The translations under genes and the position numbers were made by a program. A DNA stretch of 64,000 nt from JAGLHV01 sp023143305 [NCBI: Clostridia bacterium] (GTDB lineage: Bacteria > CBDUZB01 > JAGLHV01). Location: the NCBI GenBank assembly GCA_030637025.1, contig DAOVVV010000009.1, positions 1-64,000 on the forward strand, in the 5' to 3' direction. This document shows positions 1 to 7,662 of the stretch, one piece after another (position 1 is the first letter of the stretch; every line of letters begins with the position of its first letter). A model generated the notes under the pieces. It was not told the origin of the DNA, did not search any database, and was given only the letters and a program-made list of their open reading frames with translations.

Positions 1-495
1 AACAGTATAGTTAAGAGCAAAAGTCTTTCCATAATAATATAAATAGTACTCGCTGGCAAGTTTACTCACCCCATAGGGAGAAAGAGGACCTGCAGGAAAA
101 CTTTCACCGGCTGACTCATTCTCACACTCTCCGTAAATTACCCCTCCTGAAGAGGCAAAAATTACTTTATTTACTTCAAACTGTCTACAATTTTCTAAAA
201 TATTTAATATCCCTAAAATATTCACACGGGCATCAAAAATAGGATCAGCCACCGATTTTCTCACATCTAACTGAGCCGCATGATGATTAACCAGCTCAAT
301 TTTCTCCCTCTGAAAAATATCAGCTAAAGATGTATCCTGTATGTCCATCTTATAAAATTTAGCCTGTTTATTAATATTCTCTTTCTTCCCGGAAGACAAA
401 TCATCCACAATTACTACTTCATCCCCTCTGGCAAGGTAAGCATCCACCAAGTGTGACCCAATAAATCCCGCCCCTCCGGTTACCAAAACTTTCAT
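1..495 (-). CDS. NAD-dependent epimerase, UDP-glucose 4-epimerase-like (3' end outside window)
   Basis: Extended short-chain dehydrogenase of the nucleotide-sugar epimerase type. Reading from ATG at 495, the protein starts [20 protein letters not shown], the GxxGxxG Rossmann nucleotide-binding loop. Further on come the NHHAAQLDVRKS stretch typical of GalE-like enzymes, an ASSGG segment and the catalytic YGVSK (YxxxK). The frame stays open for 165 codons to the window edge, so about half of a usual ~310 residue enzyme is visible. A GGGGAGGGG ribosome site precedes the ATG. It lies 36 bp after the priming transferase gene, so it is probably co-transcribed at the tail of the polysaccharide operon. 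The exact substrate (UDP-Glc/Gal or UDP-GlcNAc/GalNAc) cannot be read from this part. Confidence 0.85.
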   Translation of the reverse strand, partial: MKVLVTGGAGFIGSHLVDAYLARGDEVVIVDDLSSGKKENINKQAKFYKMDIQDTSLADIFQREKIELVNHHAAQLDVRKSVADPIFDARVNILGILNILENCRQFEVNKVIFASSGGVIYGECENESAGESFPAGPLSPYGVSKLASEYYLYYYGKTFALNYTV

Positions 496-531
496 TAATT
501 CCCCTCCCCAATCCTTAATTAATTTTGTTTG

Positions 532-1902
532 TTAATACGCTCCGTCAGCTAATAGTACCACCGGAATAGTTTTTAGTAATATTTTTAAATCAAAAATAAA
601 CGACCAGTTTTCCAAATAAAAAATATCCAAACGAATCATTTCTTCATAACTTAAATCACTTCTTCCGCTAATTTGCCATAAACCGGTAATCCCGGGTAAA
701 ACCCGCAGCCGCTTTTTTGCCCACTCATCATAATGAGATGCCTCCCAGAGTACCTGCGGACGGGGACCTACCAAACTCATATCTCCGCGCAAAACATTAA
801 TTACTTGCGGTAATTCATCCAGACTATACCGTCTTAAGATTTTTCCGCAAAAGGTAATACGAGGGTCATTTTTCATTTTAAACACGGGACCCTGCCGTTC
901 ACTTAAGTGTTTTATTTTTTCTAAAATTAAATCCGCATCCTGAACCATTGTTCTAAATTTGAAAAATGGAAACATTTTTTCTTTATGACCTAAGCGAGGC
1001 TGGCAATACAAAATAGGCCCGGGGGTATCCAATTTTATCATAATAATAATAATTAGTAAAGGAACAAAAAATATAGACAAGACTAAAATAGAAATTAAAA
1101 TATCTAAACACCGTTTAATAAAAAAATTTATACCATGCAATGAAATAGGTTTTAATTGAATTAAAGGAAGCCCTAAATAATCATCAATAATTACTTCTCC
1201 CATCCGTAATTCCACTAAATCAGGTACAAATTTAAAATCCAGATTTAAGTTTTCACACTGCCGGGAAATATTTAATATTTCCGTATGAACAGTGGGAAAT
1301 TTTCCTACAATAACTTCTGCAATTTTATTTTTTTCTACAAAATTACTTAATTTTTCCCCTTCTATTAAATCAGTAAAATAATATTCACTTTTTTGTTTTT
1401 CCAATATCTTTTTAAGCTGGTCAAAAATCTTACCTTCTCCCATTATTAATGTCTTTTGGGAAGTAAAAAAATTTTTATCTAAACTTTTTTCCAAAATCCT
1501 TACTATCCAGCGTGAAAAAGAAAGGGAAAAAAGACTAAACAACCAGGCATAAGCAATAACCATACGGGAATATGAGAAATTACGATATAAAAATGTCCCG
1601 GCCATAATTACTATTGTCCCTATGCTGACAGCCAAAAACGACCGTAAAAATTCATCAAAACTATCTTTTCTCTTTTTATAATTATACAATCCATAATGCA
1701 TAAAAATTAAAATCCAAATTAAAATAACAAAAGGGAGTGCTTGTTGGTAGGCAAAAAGCGAAGGAGTACCTTTAGTTACCGGTACTATCTTAATACTAAA
1801 CCTCACCCAATAAGCTAAAATAAAAGAAAAATAAATCAAAATAATATCGACTGCTACAAGCAAACCAGTAAAAAATATAATCTTTTCCCGTTTTTTAAGC
1901 AC
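532..1902 (-). CDS. Undecaprenyl-phosphate glycosyl-1-phosphate transferase (polyprenyl glycosylphosphotransferase)
   Basis: Priming enzyme that moves a sugar-1-phosphate from a nucleotide sugar to undecaprenyl phosphate on the inner face of the membrane, starting each polysaccharide repeat unit. The 456 residues follow the WbaP/WcaJ plan: four to five N-terminal membrane segments (about 10-130), a central cytoplasmic Rossmann-like region, another hydrophobic segment near 265-285 and the catalytic bacterial sugar transferase domain. That domain shows FKFRTM (about 316), RRYSLDELPQ (about 357), SLVGPRP (about 377) and PGITGLWQISGRS (about 404). Translation starts at GTG with AAGGA nine bases upstream; I see no earlier in-frame choice. 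Length and architecture are normal. Whether it loads glucose, galactose or another sugar is unknown. Confidence 0.93.
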   Translation of the reverse strand: MLKKREKIIFFTGLLVAVDIILIYFSFILAYWVRFSIKIVPVTKGTPSLFAYQQALPFVILIWILIFMHYGLYNYKKRKDSFDEFLRSFLAVSIGTIVIMAGTFLYRNFSYSRMVIAYAWLFSLFSLSFSRWIVRILEKSLDKNFFTSQKTLIMGEGKIFDQLKKILEKQKSEYYFTDLIEGEKLSNFVEKNKIAEVIVGKFPTVHTEILNISRQCENLNLDFKFVPDLVELRMGEVIIDDYLGLPLIQLKPISLHGINFFIKRCLDILISILVLSIFFVPLLIIIIMIKLDTPGPILYCQPRLGHKEKMFPFFKFRTMVQDADLILEKIKHLSERQGPVFKMKNDPRITFCGKILRRYSLDELPQVINVLRGDMSLVGPRPQVLWEASHYDEWAKKRLRVLPGITGLWQISGRSDLSYEEMIRLDIFYLENWSFIFDLKILLKTIPVVLLADGAY

Positions 1903-2026
1903 TTTTAAACATCCTTAATATTAATAAATTTTAACTATTTCAAAGACTCCAATAATAATAATACAGAAAATTCTAACAAATTTTCGACTAAAAAGCAAAT
2001 ATTAAAAATTTAAATTACTTTACGCC

Positions 2027-3133
2027 TTAAGCAAATTTCTTCTCTTTTGTTTTTTCATCTATAAATTCTTTAATTTCTTTTTTAAATCTTTCTCTTCCGA
2101 ATTTTTGTGCACAACGACAAATAGACTTAGAATCAAAACCCTTTTCTATCTCTATAAATTTTCTTATGCCTTCTATCAACCCCAAAGCAGTTTGTGGATG
2201 AAAAAAAATACCGGTTTTCTCATTAATTACTGTTTCCAGAACTCCACCCTTAGCATAAGCAATCACCGGCCTACCGGCAGCCATTGCCTCTACAGGAACA
2301 ATACCAAAATCCTCTTCCCCTGGAAAAATAAGAGCTTTACTCCTGCAATAATAATCTTCCAGTTCTTCATCCGACTTCCAACCTAAAAATTCGATATTAG
2401 ATTTAGCAATTTTTTTTAATCTTTTTTCTTCCTGTCCGACTCCGATAATTTTCAGAGAATAACCTAAAACATTAAATGCTTCTATAGCTAAATCTATCCT
2501 TTTATAAGGAGCAAAAGCAGAAACAATGAGATAAAAATCCTCTGCTATCCGATCATTGTTAAATTTGGCAACATCCACAGGAGGATAAATAACTGCGGAC
2601 TCACGATGATAATGGTGTTCAATCCTTTTCCCTACATTTTTAGAATTAGCAATGAAATAGTCTACCCGGGAAACAGTAAGAATATCCCATTTCCTTAAAT
2701 AAGAAACAAAAACAGACATAACTATTCTAACCAGAATATTAGATTTTTTCTTTCCAAAATACTGGTCATACATATCCCAGATATACCGCATAGGAGTATG
2801 GCAATAACAAATATGCAAACTATCTCTTTTTACTTTAACCCCCTTGGCTACGCAATGGCTTGAAGAAACAACTAAGTCATAATTATTTAAATTAAACTGC
2901 TCAATAGCTTTAGGCATTAGCGACAAATAATAACGGTATTTTTTTTTAACCGCGGGTAATTTTTGGATAAACGAAGTAAAAATTTTGTGGCCTTCAATCA
3001 CAGGGGAAACACTCCCCTTTATATGCACCAGGGTATAAATATCCGCATCGGGGAAAATCTCACAAAGAGATTCTAATACCTTCTCCCCCCCTCGCATCCC
3101 GGTAAGCCAATCATGTACTAATGCAACTTTCAT
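2027..3133 (-). CDS. Glycosyltransferase family 4 (GT-B)
   Basis: Retaining GT-B glycosyltransferase, probably adding one sugar of the lipid-linked repeat unit in the cytoplasm. The N-terminus, KVALVHDWLTGMRGGEKVLE, has the glycine-rich acceptor loop of GT4 mannosyl/glucosyl transferases. The C-terminal donor domain carries the E-x7-E type motif in FPGEEDFGIVPVEAMAAGRP. I place the start at ATG 3133 (368 residues) rather than 48 bp upstream: the family normally begins at MKVALVHDW, and AAAGGA lies just before this ATG. No membrane segment is evident. Its neighbours are the priming transferase and gmd; GDP-mannose use is plausible but not shown. Confidence 0.9.
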   Translation of the reverse strand: MKVALVHDWLTGMRGGEKVLESLCEIFPDADIYTLVHIKGSVSPVIEGHKIFTSFIQKLPAVKKKYRYYLSLMPKAIEQFNLNNYDLVVSSSHCVAKGVKVKRDSLHICYCHTPMRYIWDMYDQYFGKKKSNILVRIVMSVFVSYLRKWDILTVSRVDYFIANSKNVGKRIEHHYHRESAVIYPPVDVAKFNNDRIAEDFYLIVSAFAPYKRIDLAIEAFNVLGYSLKIIGVGQEEKRLKKIAKSNIEFLGWKSDEELEDYYCRSKALIFPGEEDFGIVPVEAMAAGRPVIAYAKGGVLETVINEKTGIFFHPQTALGLIEGIRKFIEIEKGFDSKSICRCAQKFGRERFKKEIKEFIDEKTKEKKFA

Positions 3134-3434
3134 TATTGTATCCTTTTCAATAATATCATTTAACGGCAAAATGAACCTCACCGTAGCAAGCTACGGGGGG
3201 TCAATCAATGTCATTCCTGCAAAAACAGGAGTCTATTCCTGTAGATTCCCGCTTTGCAAACTTTGTCATAATTCTACTTTAGGTAGCCGCAGGCTTTAGC
3301 CTGCGTAATTTTTCCGACGATAACGAAACCTTCCTCCAAAGACGGACAAGAAAGGTTGCAACTACCTCATAAAAATATGAGTTATGACACAGTGTATTCG
3401 CAGGACTGACGCAGCAAGCTGAGGGAATTAGACA
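3134..3434. other. Gene-free spacer filled with palindromic repeats
   Basis: No gene is seen in these 301 bases. They hold several short palindromes: CCGTAGC/GCTACGG at 3181-3196; a GTCATTCCTGC-type hairpin repeat near 3209-3245, related to repeats near 28.5 and 36.2 kb; the GTAG-headed REP-like hairpin at 3283-3305; and a degenerate AGCAAGCT...GGGAATTAGAC block near 3412-3432 that resembles sequence near 59.50 kb. No hairpin is followed by a convincing T run on the minus strand, so I do not call a terminator. Confidence 0.6.
3283..3305 (+). repeat. REP-like palindrome with GTAG head
   Basis: GTAG, one base, then a perfect 7 bp stem CGCAGGC / GCCTGCG around a TTTA loop. A GTAG tetranucleotide beside a palindrome is the layout of REP elements mobilised by REP-associated tyrosine transposases. 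No such transposase is in the window. Confidence 0.6.
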
Positions 3435-4415
3435 CTAAGCCCCTGACCTTTTAATTTCCTTTAAATCTGAATCAACCATCATTTTAACTAATTCTTTAAA
3501 ATTAACTTTTGGATACCAACCTAATATTTTATTTGCCTTACTATAATCTCCTATAAGTTGATTAACCTCTGCCGGGCGATAAAACTTTTCGTCAATAATT
3601 ACATATTTTTTCCAATTTAAATCAACATAACTAAATGCCAATTCTACAAATTCTTCAACCGAATGTGTTTCGTTTGTAGCAATCACATAATCATCACACT
3701 TTTCCTGCTGAAGCATAATCCACATTGCCTCAACATAATCTCCGGCATAACCCCAATCTCTCTTTGCTTCCAGGTTCCCTAACTTTAACTCCTTTTCTAA
3801 TCCTAATTTAATTTTAGCTACAGTATTAGTTATTTTCCTGGTAACAAATTCAAATCCCCTCCGTGGGGATTCATGATTGAAAAGAATCCCACTACAGGAA
3901 AAAAGGCCATACGCTTCACGATAATTTCGAGTTAAATCAAACCCTGCAACCTTAGATATTCCGTAAGGAGAACGGGGATGAAAAGGCGTATCTTCCTTTT
4001 GAGGAATTTCTTTTACTTTACCAAACATCTCACTTGAAGCAGCAAAGTAAAACTTGCATTTTGGTGTTTTTTTCCTAATTGCCGATAAAACATGAAGGGT
4101 CCCATTTATATTAGTATCTATTGTAGAAAATTCATCGTCAAAAGAATAACTAACAAAACTCTGTGCAGCTAAGTGATAACATTCATCCGGCTTTACTTTT
4201 TCAACGACATTAAACACGCTGGCATAGCTTTCTAAAGAACCGGAATGTAAAATAATCTTATCTAACAGATGCTTTATCCTCCAAAGCCGGTGCTCAGGAT
4301 CTTCAAGTGCTACACGCCTCACTAAGCCATTAACCTCGTAACCTTTTTTCAGAAGAAGTTCTGCCAAATATGAACCATCCTGCCCTGTTATTCCGGTAAT
4401 TAAAGCTTTCTTCAT
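3435..4415 (-). CDS. gmd: GDP-mannose 4,6-dehydratase
   Basis: Converts GDP-mannose to GDP-4-keto-6-deoxymannose, the precursor of GDP-rhamnose, GDP-fucose or GDP-perosamine. The start ALITGITGQDGSYLAELLLK is diagnostic of Gmd, followed by HLAAQSFV, the SSEMFG catalytic serine/threonine segment, YGISK (YxxxK) and NHESPRRG. At 326 residues it is a little shorter than the common 340-370. No GDP-sugar reductase or aminotransferase (Rmd, WcaG, Per) is seen in the window, so the final sugar is unknown; the finishing gene may lie beyond the left edge. Start ATG with AGGAGAG upstream. It sits between glycosyltransferase genes in the operon, behind the repeat-rich spacer. Confidence 0.92.
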   Translation of the reverse strand: MKKALITGITGQDGSYLAELLLKKGYEVNGLVRRVALEDPEHRLWRIKHLLDKIILHSGSLESYASVFNVVEKVKPDECYHLAAQSFVSYSFDDEFSTIDTNINGTLHVLSAIRKKTPKCKFYFAASSEMFGKVKEIPQKEDTPFHPRSPYGISKVAGFDLTRNYREAYGLFSCSGILFNHESPRRGFEFVTRKITNTVAKIKLGLEKELKLGNLEAKRDWGYAGDYVEAMWIMLQQEKCDDYVIATNETHSVEEFVELAFSYVDLNWKKYVIIDEKFYRPAEVNQLIGDYSKANKILGWYPKVNFKELVKMMVDSDLKEIKRSGA

Positions 4416-4451
4416 CGTCTTCTCTCCTTTTTAAATTTCTTATATTTTTAT

Positions 4452-5189
4452 TCAACAAACATCCCTATTCTTTCTTTTAAAATACTTTTCAAATCTTAAA
4501 CTAAATAATTTAGGAAAAAATTTAAATAATTCTTTAGCTGCTTTGAAAATTACCTTTAAATTTGCTCCCGTCGATTTACCTCCAAAACGGGAAAAATGAT
4601 CCACCCCTATTTCTCTAATGCGATAACCTTTACTTTTAATCTTCACTAAAATCTCTGCACTGGCTAAAGCACCCTGTGCTTCTATCTCTATATCATCAAT
4701 AACTTTTTTTCGAAATAATTTAAACCCACAATCAACATCCCTTACTTTTAATCCAAAAAACAACCTGATTACCAAACCATAAATTTTAGCATTTACCAAA
4801 CGATAAAAAGCATCTTTTCTCTTCCTGCGATATCCGATAATCACCTCTGCATCCCCGATTAAAGGCAACATTTCCCTTATTTGGCTAAAATCAAATTGTC
4901 CGTCAGCATCAGTAAAACAAATTAAATCATAGCGGGCATTTTTTAATCCTGTCCTTAAAACCGCTCCATATCCCTTATTCTGTGGGTGTTGAATTAGTTT
5001 TATTCTTTTATCCTCATTAATCAATCTTTTTACTATTTTTTCCGTTTGGTCCCGGCTTCCGTCATCAACTACAATTATCTCGAAAGTGTCAGTCAAACTC
5101 TTCAAAACCTTCAAGGCTTTTCTTATCGTTACCTCAATATTATCCTCTTCATTATAACAAGGAAAAAACAAAGAAATATTATAATTCAT
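4452..5189 (-). CDS. Glycosyltransferase family 2, dolichol-phosphate-mannose synthase-like
   Basis: GT-A enzyme of the DPM1/polyprenyl-phosphate glycosyltransferase type, which charges undecaprenyl phosphate with a single sugar. It shows LFFPCYNEEDNI at the N-terminus, VVDDGSRD and FTDADGQFD (metal-binding aspartates), and DVDCGFKLFRK. At 245 residues it has only the catalytic domain; the C-terminal membrane pair found in GtrB/ArnC-type homologues is missing. Its ATG lies inside the last codons of the preceding GT-C gene (11 bp overlap), a sign of translational coupling. The pairing suggests this protein makes the polyprenyl-phosphate sugar that the GT-C enzyme uses as donor. Confidence 0.9.
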   Translation of the reverse strand: MNYNISLFFPCYNEEDNIEVTIRKALKVLKSLTDTFEIIVVDDGSRDQTEKIVKRLINEDKRIKLIQHPQNKGYGAVLRTGLKNARYDLICFTDADGQFDFSQIREMLPLIGDAEVIIGYRRKRKDAFYRLVNAKIYGLVIRLFFGLKVRDVDCGFKLFRKKVIDDIEIEAQGALASAEILVKIKSKGYRIREIGVDHFSRFGGKSTGANLKVIFKAAKELFKFFPKLFSLRFEKYFKRKNRDVC

Positions 5190-7467
5190 ATAAAACCCTT
5201 TCTGCTTTTATGATTAATTTTTCATTTTCTATTGTTTCCAACACATTAATCATTGTCTCTACCGGCCAATCTGCAGTGGGCAGAAGAGAAAAATTCTGAT
5301 TGGTACTGGAAGCATAGATAAAATGCGGTATCCGAAAAAATCCGCATTTTATTTTATCTATTTGAGTATAAAAATATTTATTCTTCGAATCTAATTTAAT
5401 TTCCCCTTTAATTACTGTTTTAAAATACCGGTTCAAAATTCTTAATTTACCTGTTATCTCCAAAGAAACTATCGAGGAAAAACTTTTTTTAACCGGTTTA
5501 TTCTGAAACTTAATCTGCACATCTTTTATCCCCGGTACTTTTTCATAAATAAATTTCTCTAAAGATTGGCTGGAAATAATTACTTCCGGTTTAATTTTTT
5601 CTAAACTTAAAATCACTAATTTTTTTTCTAACCACATCTTATAAAGGTTAATATGAATATCATCCAGTTCAACCCTCATTTCTGTTGCTTCGATTCCTTC
5701 TATATTTAATAATTTACCTGTAATAATAATTTTTTCAAAATGCCCTTTTAATGATTCTTCATCGTTATAAGGAACAATCCGCACCTGAAAATTTTCTGAA
5801 GTTAAAATACCGGCTAAAAAGAATGATTCTTTTATCTTTTCTCCTAATTTAGATAAACTAAATTCTTCTTTCAATTCCCATGCAGGCAATGCCTCCCTTT
5901 TATATACAATCGCTTCAGAACCATCAGGCAAAGGAAAAGTTTTCCTGACAGTAAAAACTTTGTTAAAGGAAAAGAATTGCTTTTCTATCTCCCTTAGAGG
6001 TTTTAAATATCTACCTGTAGTATAAGCGGGCCCTAAATTCCCGGTTTTTAAAATAAGATAATCACTAAATTCCCCTAATGGTTTGCTATATCCTTTAGGC
6101 ATTATCGGTAAATGATTAGACAGAGTATAAAACCTAAAAATCGAACTGGAAAAAGCTTTATGATTAACAAAAACCCTGGCAATAATAAGATTCTTTTTTC
6201 CCTTATTTGTTTGCATTATAAAATCAAAAATTTCTTTATGTTTCCAGTTTTCCCGGCAAGGCGGATAAGATAAACTCAAGTGCAATTTATTAAAGGGTAC
6301 GATACCAGGAAAAACACCATAAGTAAAAATAACATATTGGAATAACCCTATTATTATTACACTATAGATTAACCTCTTTTGCCAAATTACTTTTTTTAAA
6401 GCAGGAATCCAAAAAACAGAAATAATACTAACCGCAGGTAAAAACGGCAGAGTATATCTTCCATCCTTATTTCCTATTAAAGTAAAAATAAAATAAGGAA
6501 CAACTATCCACCCAATCAGTATTATCAAATTATCTCTCTTTTGATAATTTATTTTCCATTCCTTTACCAATTTTATTGTTCCTACTAAAAAAAGAATAAA
6601 AAATAAAAATTGTACCTGCTTTTCTAAATTACGGAAATAAAATAAAAAAGAACCCAGGGATAAAAAATAAGGATCTCCTTCAGCCGTACCGATAGTAGCC
6701 GCCTGAATACACCGTTGAATTATAGGCAGCAAATTATATAAATACCACGGACCGGCAATAATAAAAAAAGAAAACAGCACAAATAAAAAATTTTTTATTC
6801 CTTTTTTATCTATTTCTTTAATTGCTTTAAATACAGCAAAAGAAACCGGAAAAAATATAAAAAACAAATAAGTCCATTTAACCAGTAAACCTATGCCGGA
6901 AACTACGCCAAAAGCAATTGCATATTTTTTTTCTTTAAAATATCTGCTCCGCAACAGAAAATATACTGCCCACGTTACCACGGTAGTAAGGGGTAAATCC
7001 AAAAGAGGAAAACGGGACATATAAATTATACTCTGATACATCGAGACTAAAAAAGCAGCCAGCATTCCTACTTTACGGCAATAAAGAAAACTTCCCAGCT
7101 TATAAACTCCGATAATTAAAAAAGCAAAATACCCAACCAAACTCATTGTTGCCCAATCAGCAGAAATACCAAATAAAAGGTGAACAGGAATTAAAGAAAG
7201 ATGAAAAAAAGGAGGATAATAATACGACACCTTTATCAGATTTAAAACTAAGTCTCTGGTGGGATGAAGCAATAATTCTAAATAACGTAAACTTAAACAG
7301 AGATGTGCAGACTCATCCCAGGCAGGAGGACAAGTATCCCTGATTAACCATATCGCATTATTTATCAGATGGAATAAAATAAGTCCACTCAAGAATAAAT
7401 AATCAAAAAACATATTCTTCTTTTGTGATATCTCCTCTACATATTCTTTTAAATTAATTTTATACAT
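5179..7467 (-). CDS. GT-C (ArnT/PMT, GT39-like) membrane glycosyltransferase with C-terminal DUF2993-like domain
   Basis: Multi-pass transferase that takes sugars from a polyprenyl-phosphate donor outside the cytoplasmic membrane. Residues ~20-400 form many hydrophobic segments. The first extracellular loop has PPAWDESAHL (around 50), matching the catalytic acidic motif of GT39/GT83 enzymes, and RYTLPFLPA (about 340) matches their later loop. Residues ~535-762 are soluble and beta-rich. Phrases such as IIITGKLLNIEGIEATEMRV and LEKIKPEVIISSQSLEKFI resemble the DUF2993/LmeA lipid-binding family. I know of no standard family with this arrangement, so the tail assignment is a pattern-based inference. 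Its 3' end overlaps the GT2 gene by 11 bp, and its ATG is 4 bp after the stop of a small zinc protein gene. Confidence 0.85.
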   Translation of the reverse strand: MYKINLKEYVEEISQKKNMFFDYLFLSGLILFHLINNAIWLIRDTCPPAWDESAHLCLSLRYLELLLHPTRDLVLNLIKVSYYYPPFFHLSLIPVHLLFGISADWATMSLVGYFAFLIIGVYKLGSFLYCRKVGMLAAFLVSMYQSIIYMSRFPLLDLPLTTVVTWAVYFLLRSRYFKEKKYAIAFGVVSGIGLLVKWTYLFFIFFPVSFAVFKAIKEIDKKGIKNFLFVLFSFFIIAGPWYLYNLLPIIQRCIQAATIGTAEGDPYFLSLGSFLFYFRNLEKQVQFLFFILFLVGTIKLVKEWKINYQKRDNLIILIGWIVVPYFIFTLIGNKDGRYTLPFLPAVSIISVFWIPALKKVIWQKRLIYSVIIIGLFQYVIFTYGVFPGIVPFNKLHLSLSYPPCRENWKHKEIFDFIMQTNKGKKNLIIARVFVNHKAFSSSIFRFYTLSNHLPIMPKGYSKPLGEFSDYLILKTGNLGPAYTTGRYLKPLREIEKQFFSFNKVFTVRKTFPLPDGSEAIVYKREALPAWELKEEFSLSKLGEKIKESFFLAGILTSENFQVRIVPYNDEESLKGHFEKIIITGKLLNIEGIEATEMRVELDDIHINLYKMWLEKKLVILSLEKIKPEVIISSQSLEKFIYEKVPGIKDVQIKFQNKPVKKSFSSIVSLEITGKLRILNRYFKTVIKGEIKLDSKNKYFYTQIDKIKCGFFRIPHFIYASSTNQNFSLLPTADWPVETMINVLETIENEKLIIKAERVLYEL

Positions 7468-7471
7468 TGTT

Positions 7472-7627
7472 TTATTTTTCTGCTTCCTCCACTAACATTA
7501 TAGGTATTCCATCTTTAATCGGATATTTCCTTCCACACTCCGTGCATATAATTTTATCATCTTTTAGTTCTACACTTTTTTTACAAGCCGGACAGGCTAA
7601 AATTTCCAGCAATTCTTTATCTATCAT
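7472..7627 (-). CDS. Trm112/YcaR-like small zinc-ribbon protein (51 aa)
   Basis: A short gene from ATG 7627 to TAA 7472. The product has four cysteines at 12, 15, 28 and 31 (CPAC and CTEC) and a C-terminal YPIKDGIPIML, the hallmark of the Trm112-like/UPF0434 (YcaR) family. In other organisms Trm112-type proteins bind and stabilise methyltransferases, and YcaR-type proteins sit near lipid A and surface-sugar genes. The role here is unknown; a partner could be the SAM methyltransferase encoded at 21.2-22.0 kb, but that is speculation. The gene fills the space between two glycosyltransferase genes and is followed after 4 bp by the GT-C start. Overlapping plus-strand reading frames look like shadows. 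Confidence 0.85.
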   Translation of the reverse strand: MIDKELLEILACPACKKSVELKDDKIICTECGRKYPIKDGIPIMLVEEAEK

Positions 7628-7662
7628 CTTTCGCTCCTATTATTTATAGCGTTCGTAACTCC

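Noticed and set aside
3181-3196. CCGTAGCAAGCTACGG palindrome as a terminator
   Set aside because: The stem is good but no T run follows on the minus strand, and similar sequences recur in other spacers, so it is more likely a repeat.
7467-7649. Plus-strand reading frame of 60 codons
   Set aside because: The minus strand here encodes a complete Trm112-like protein with zinc cysteines and proper spacing to its neighbours.
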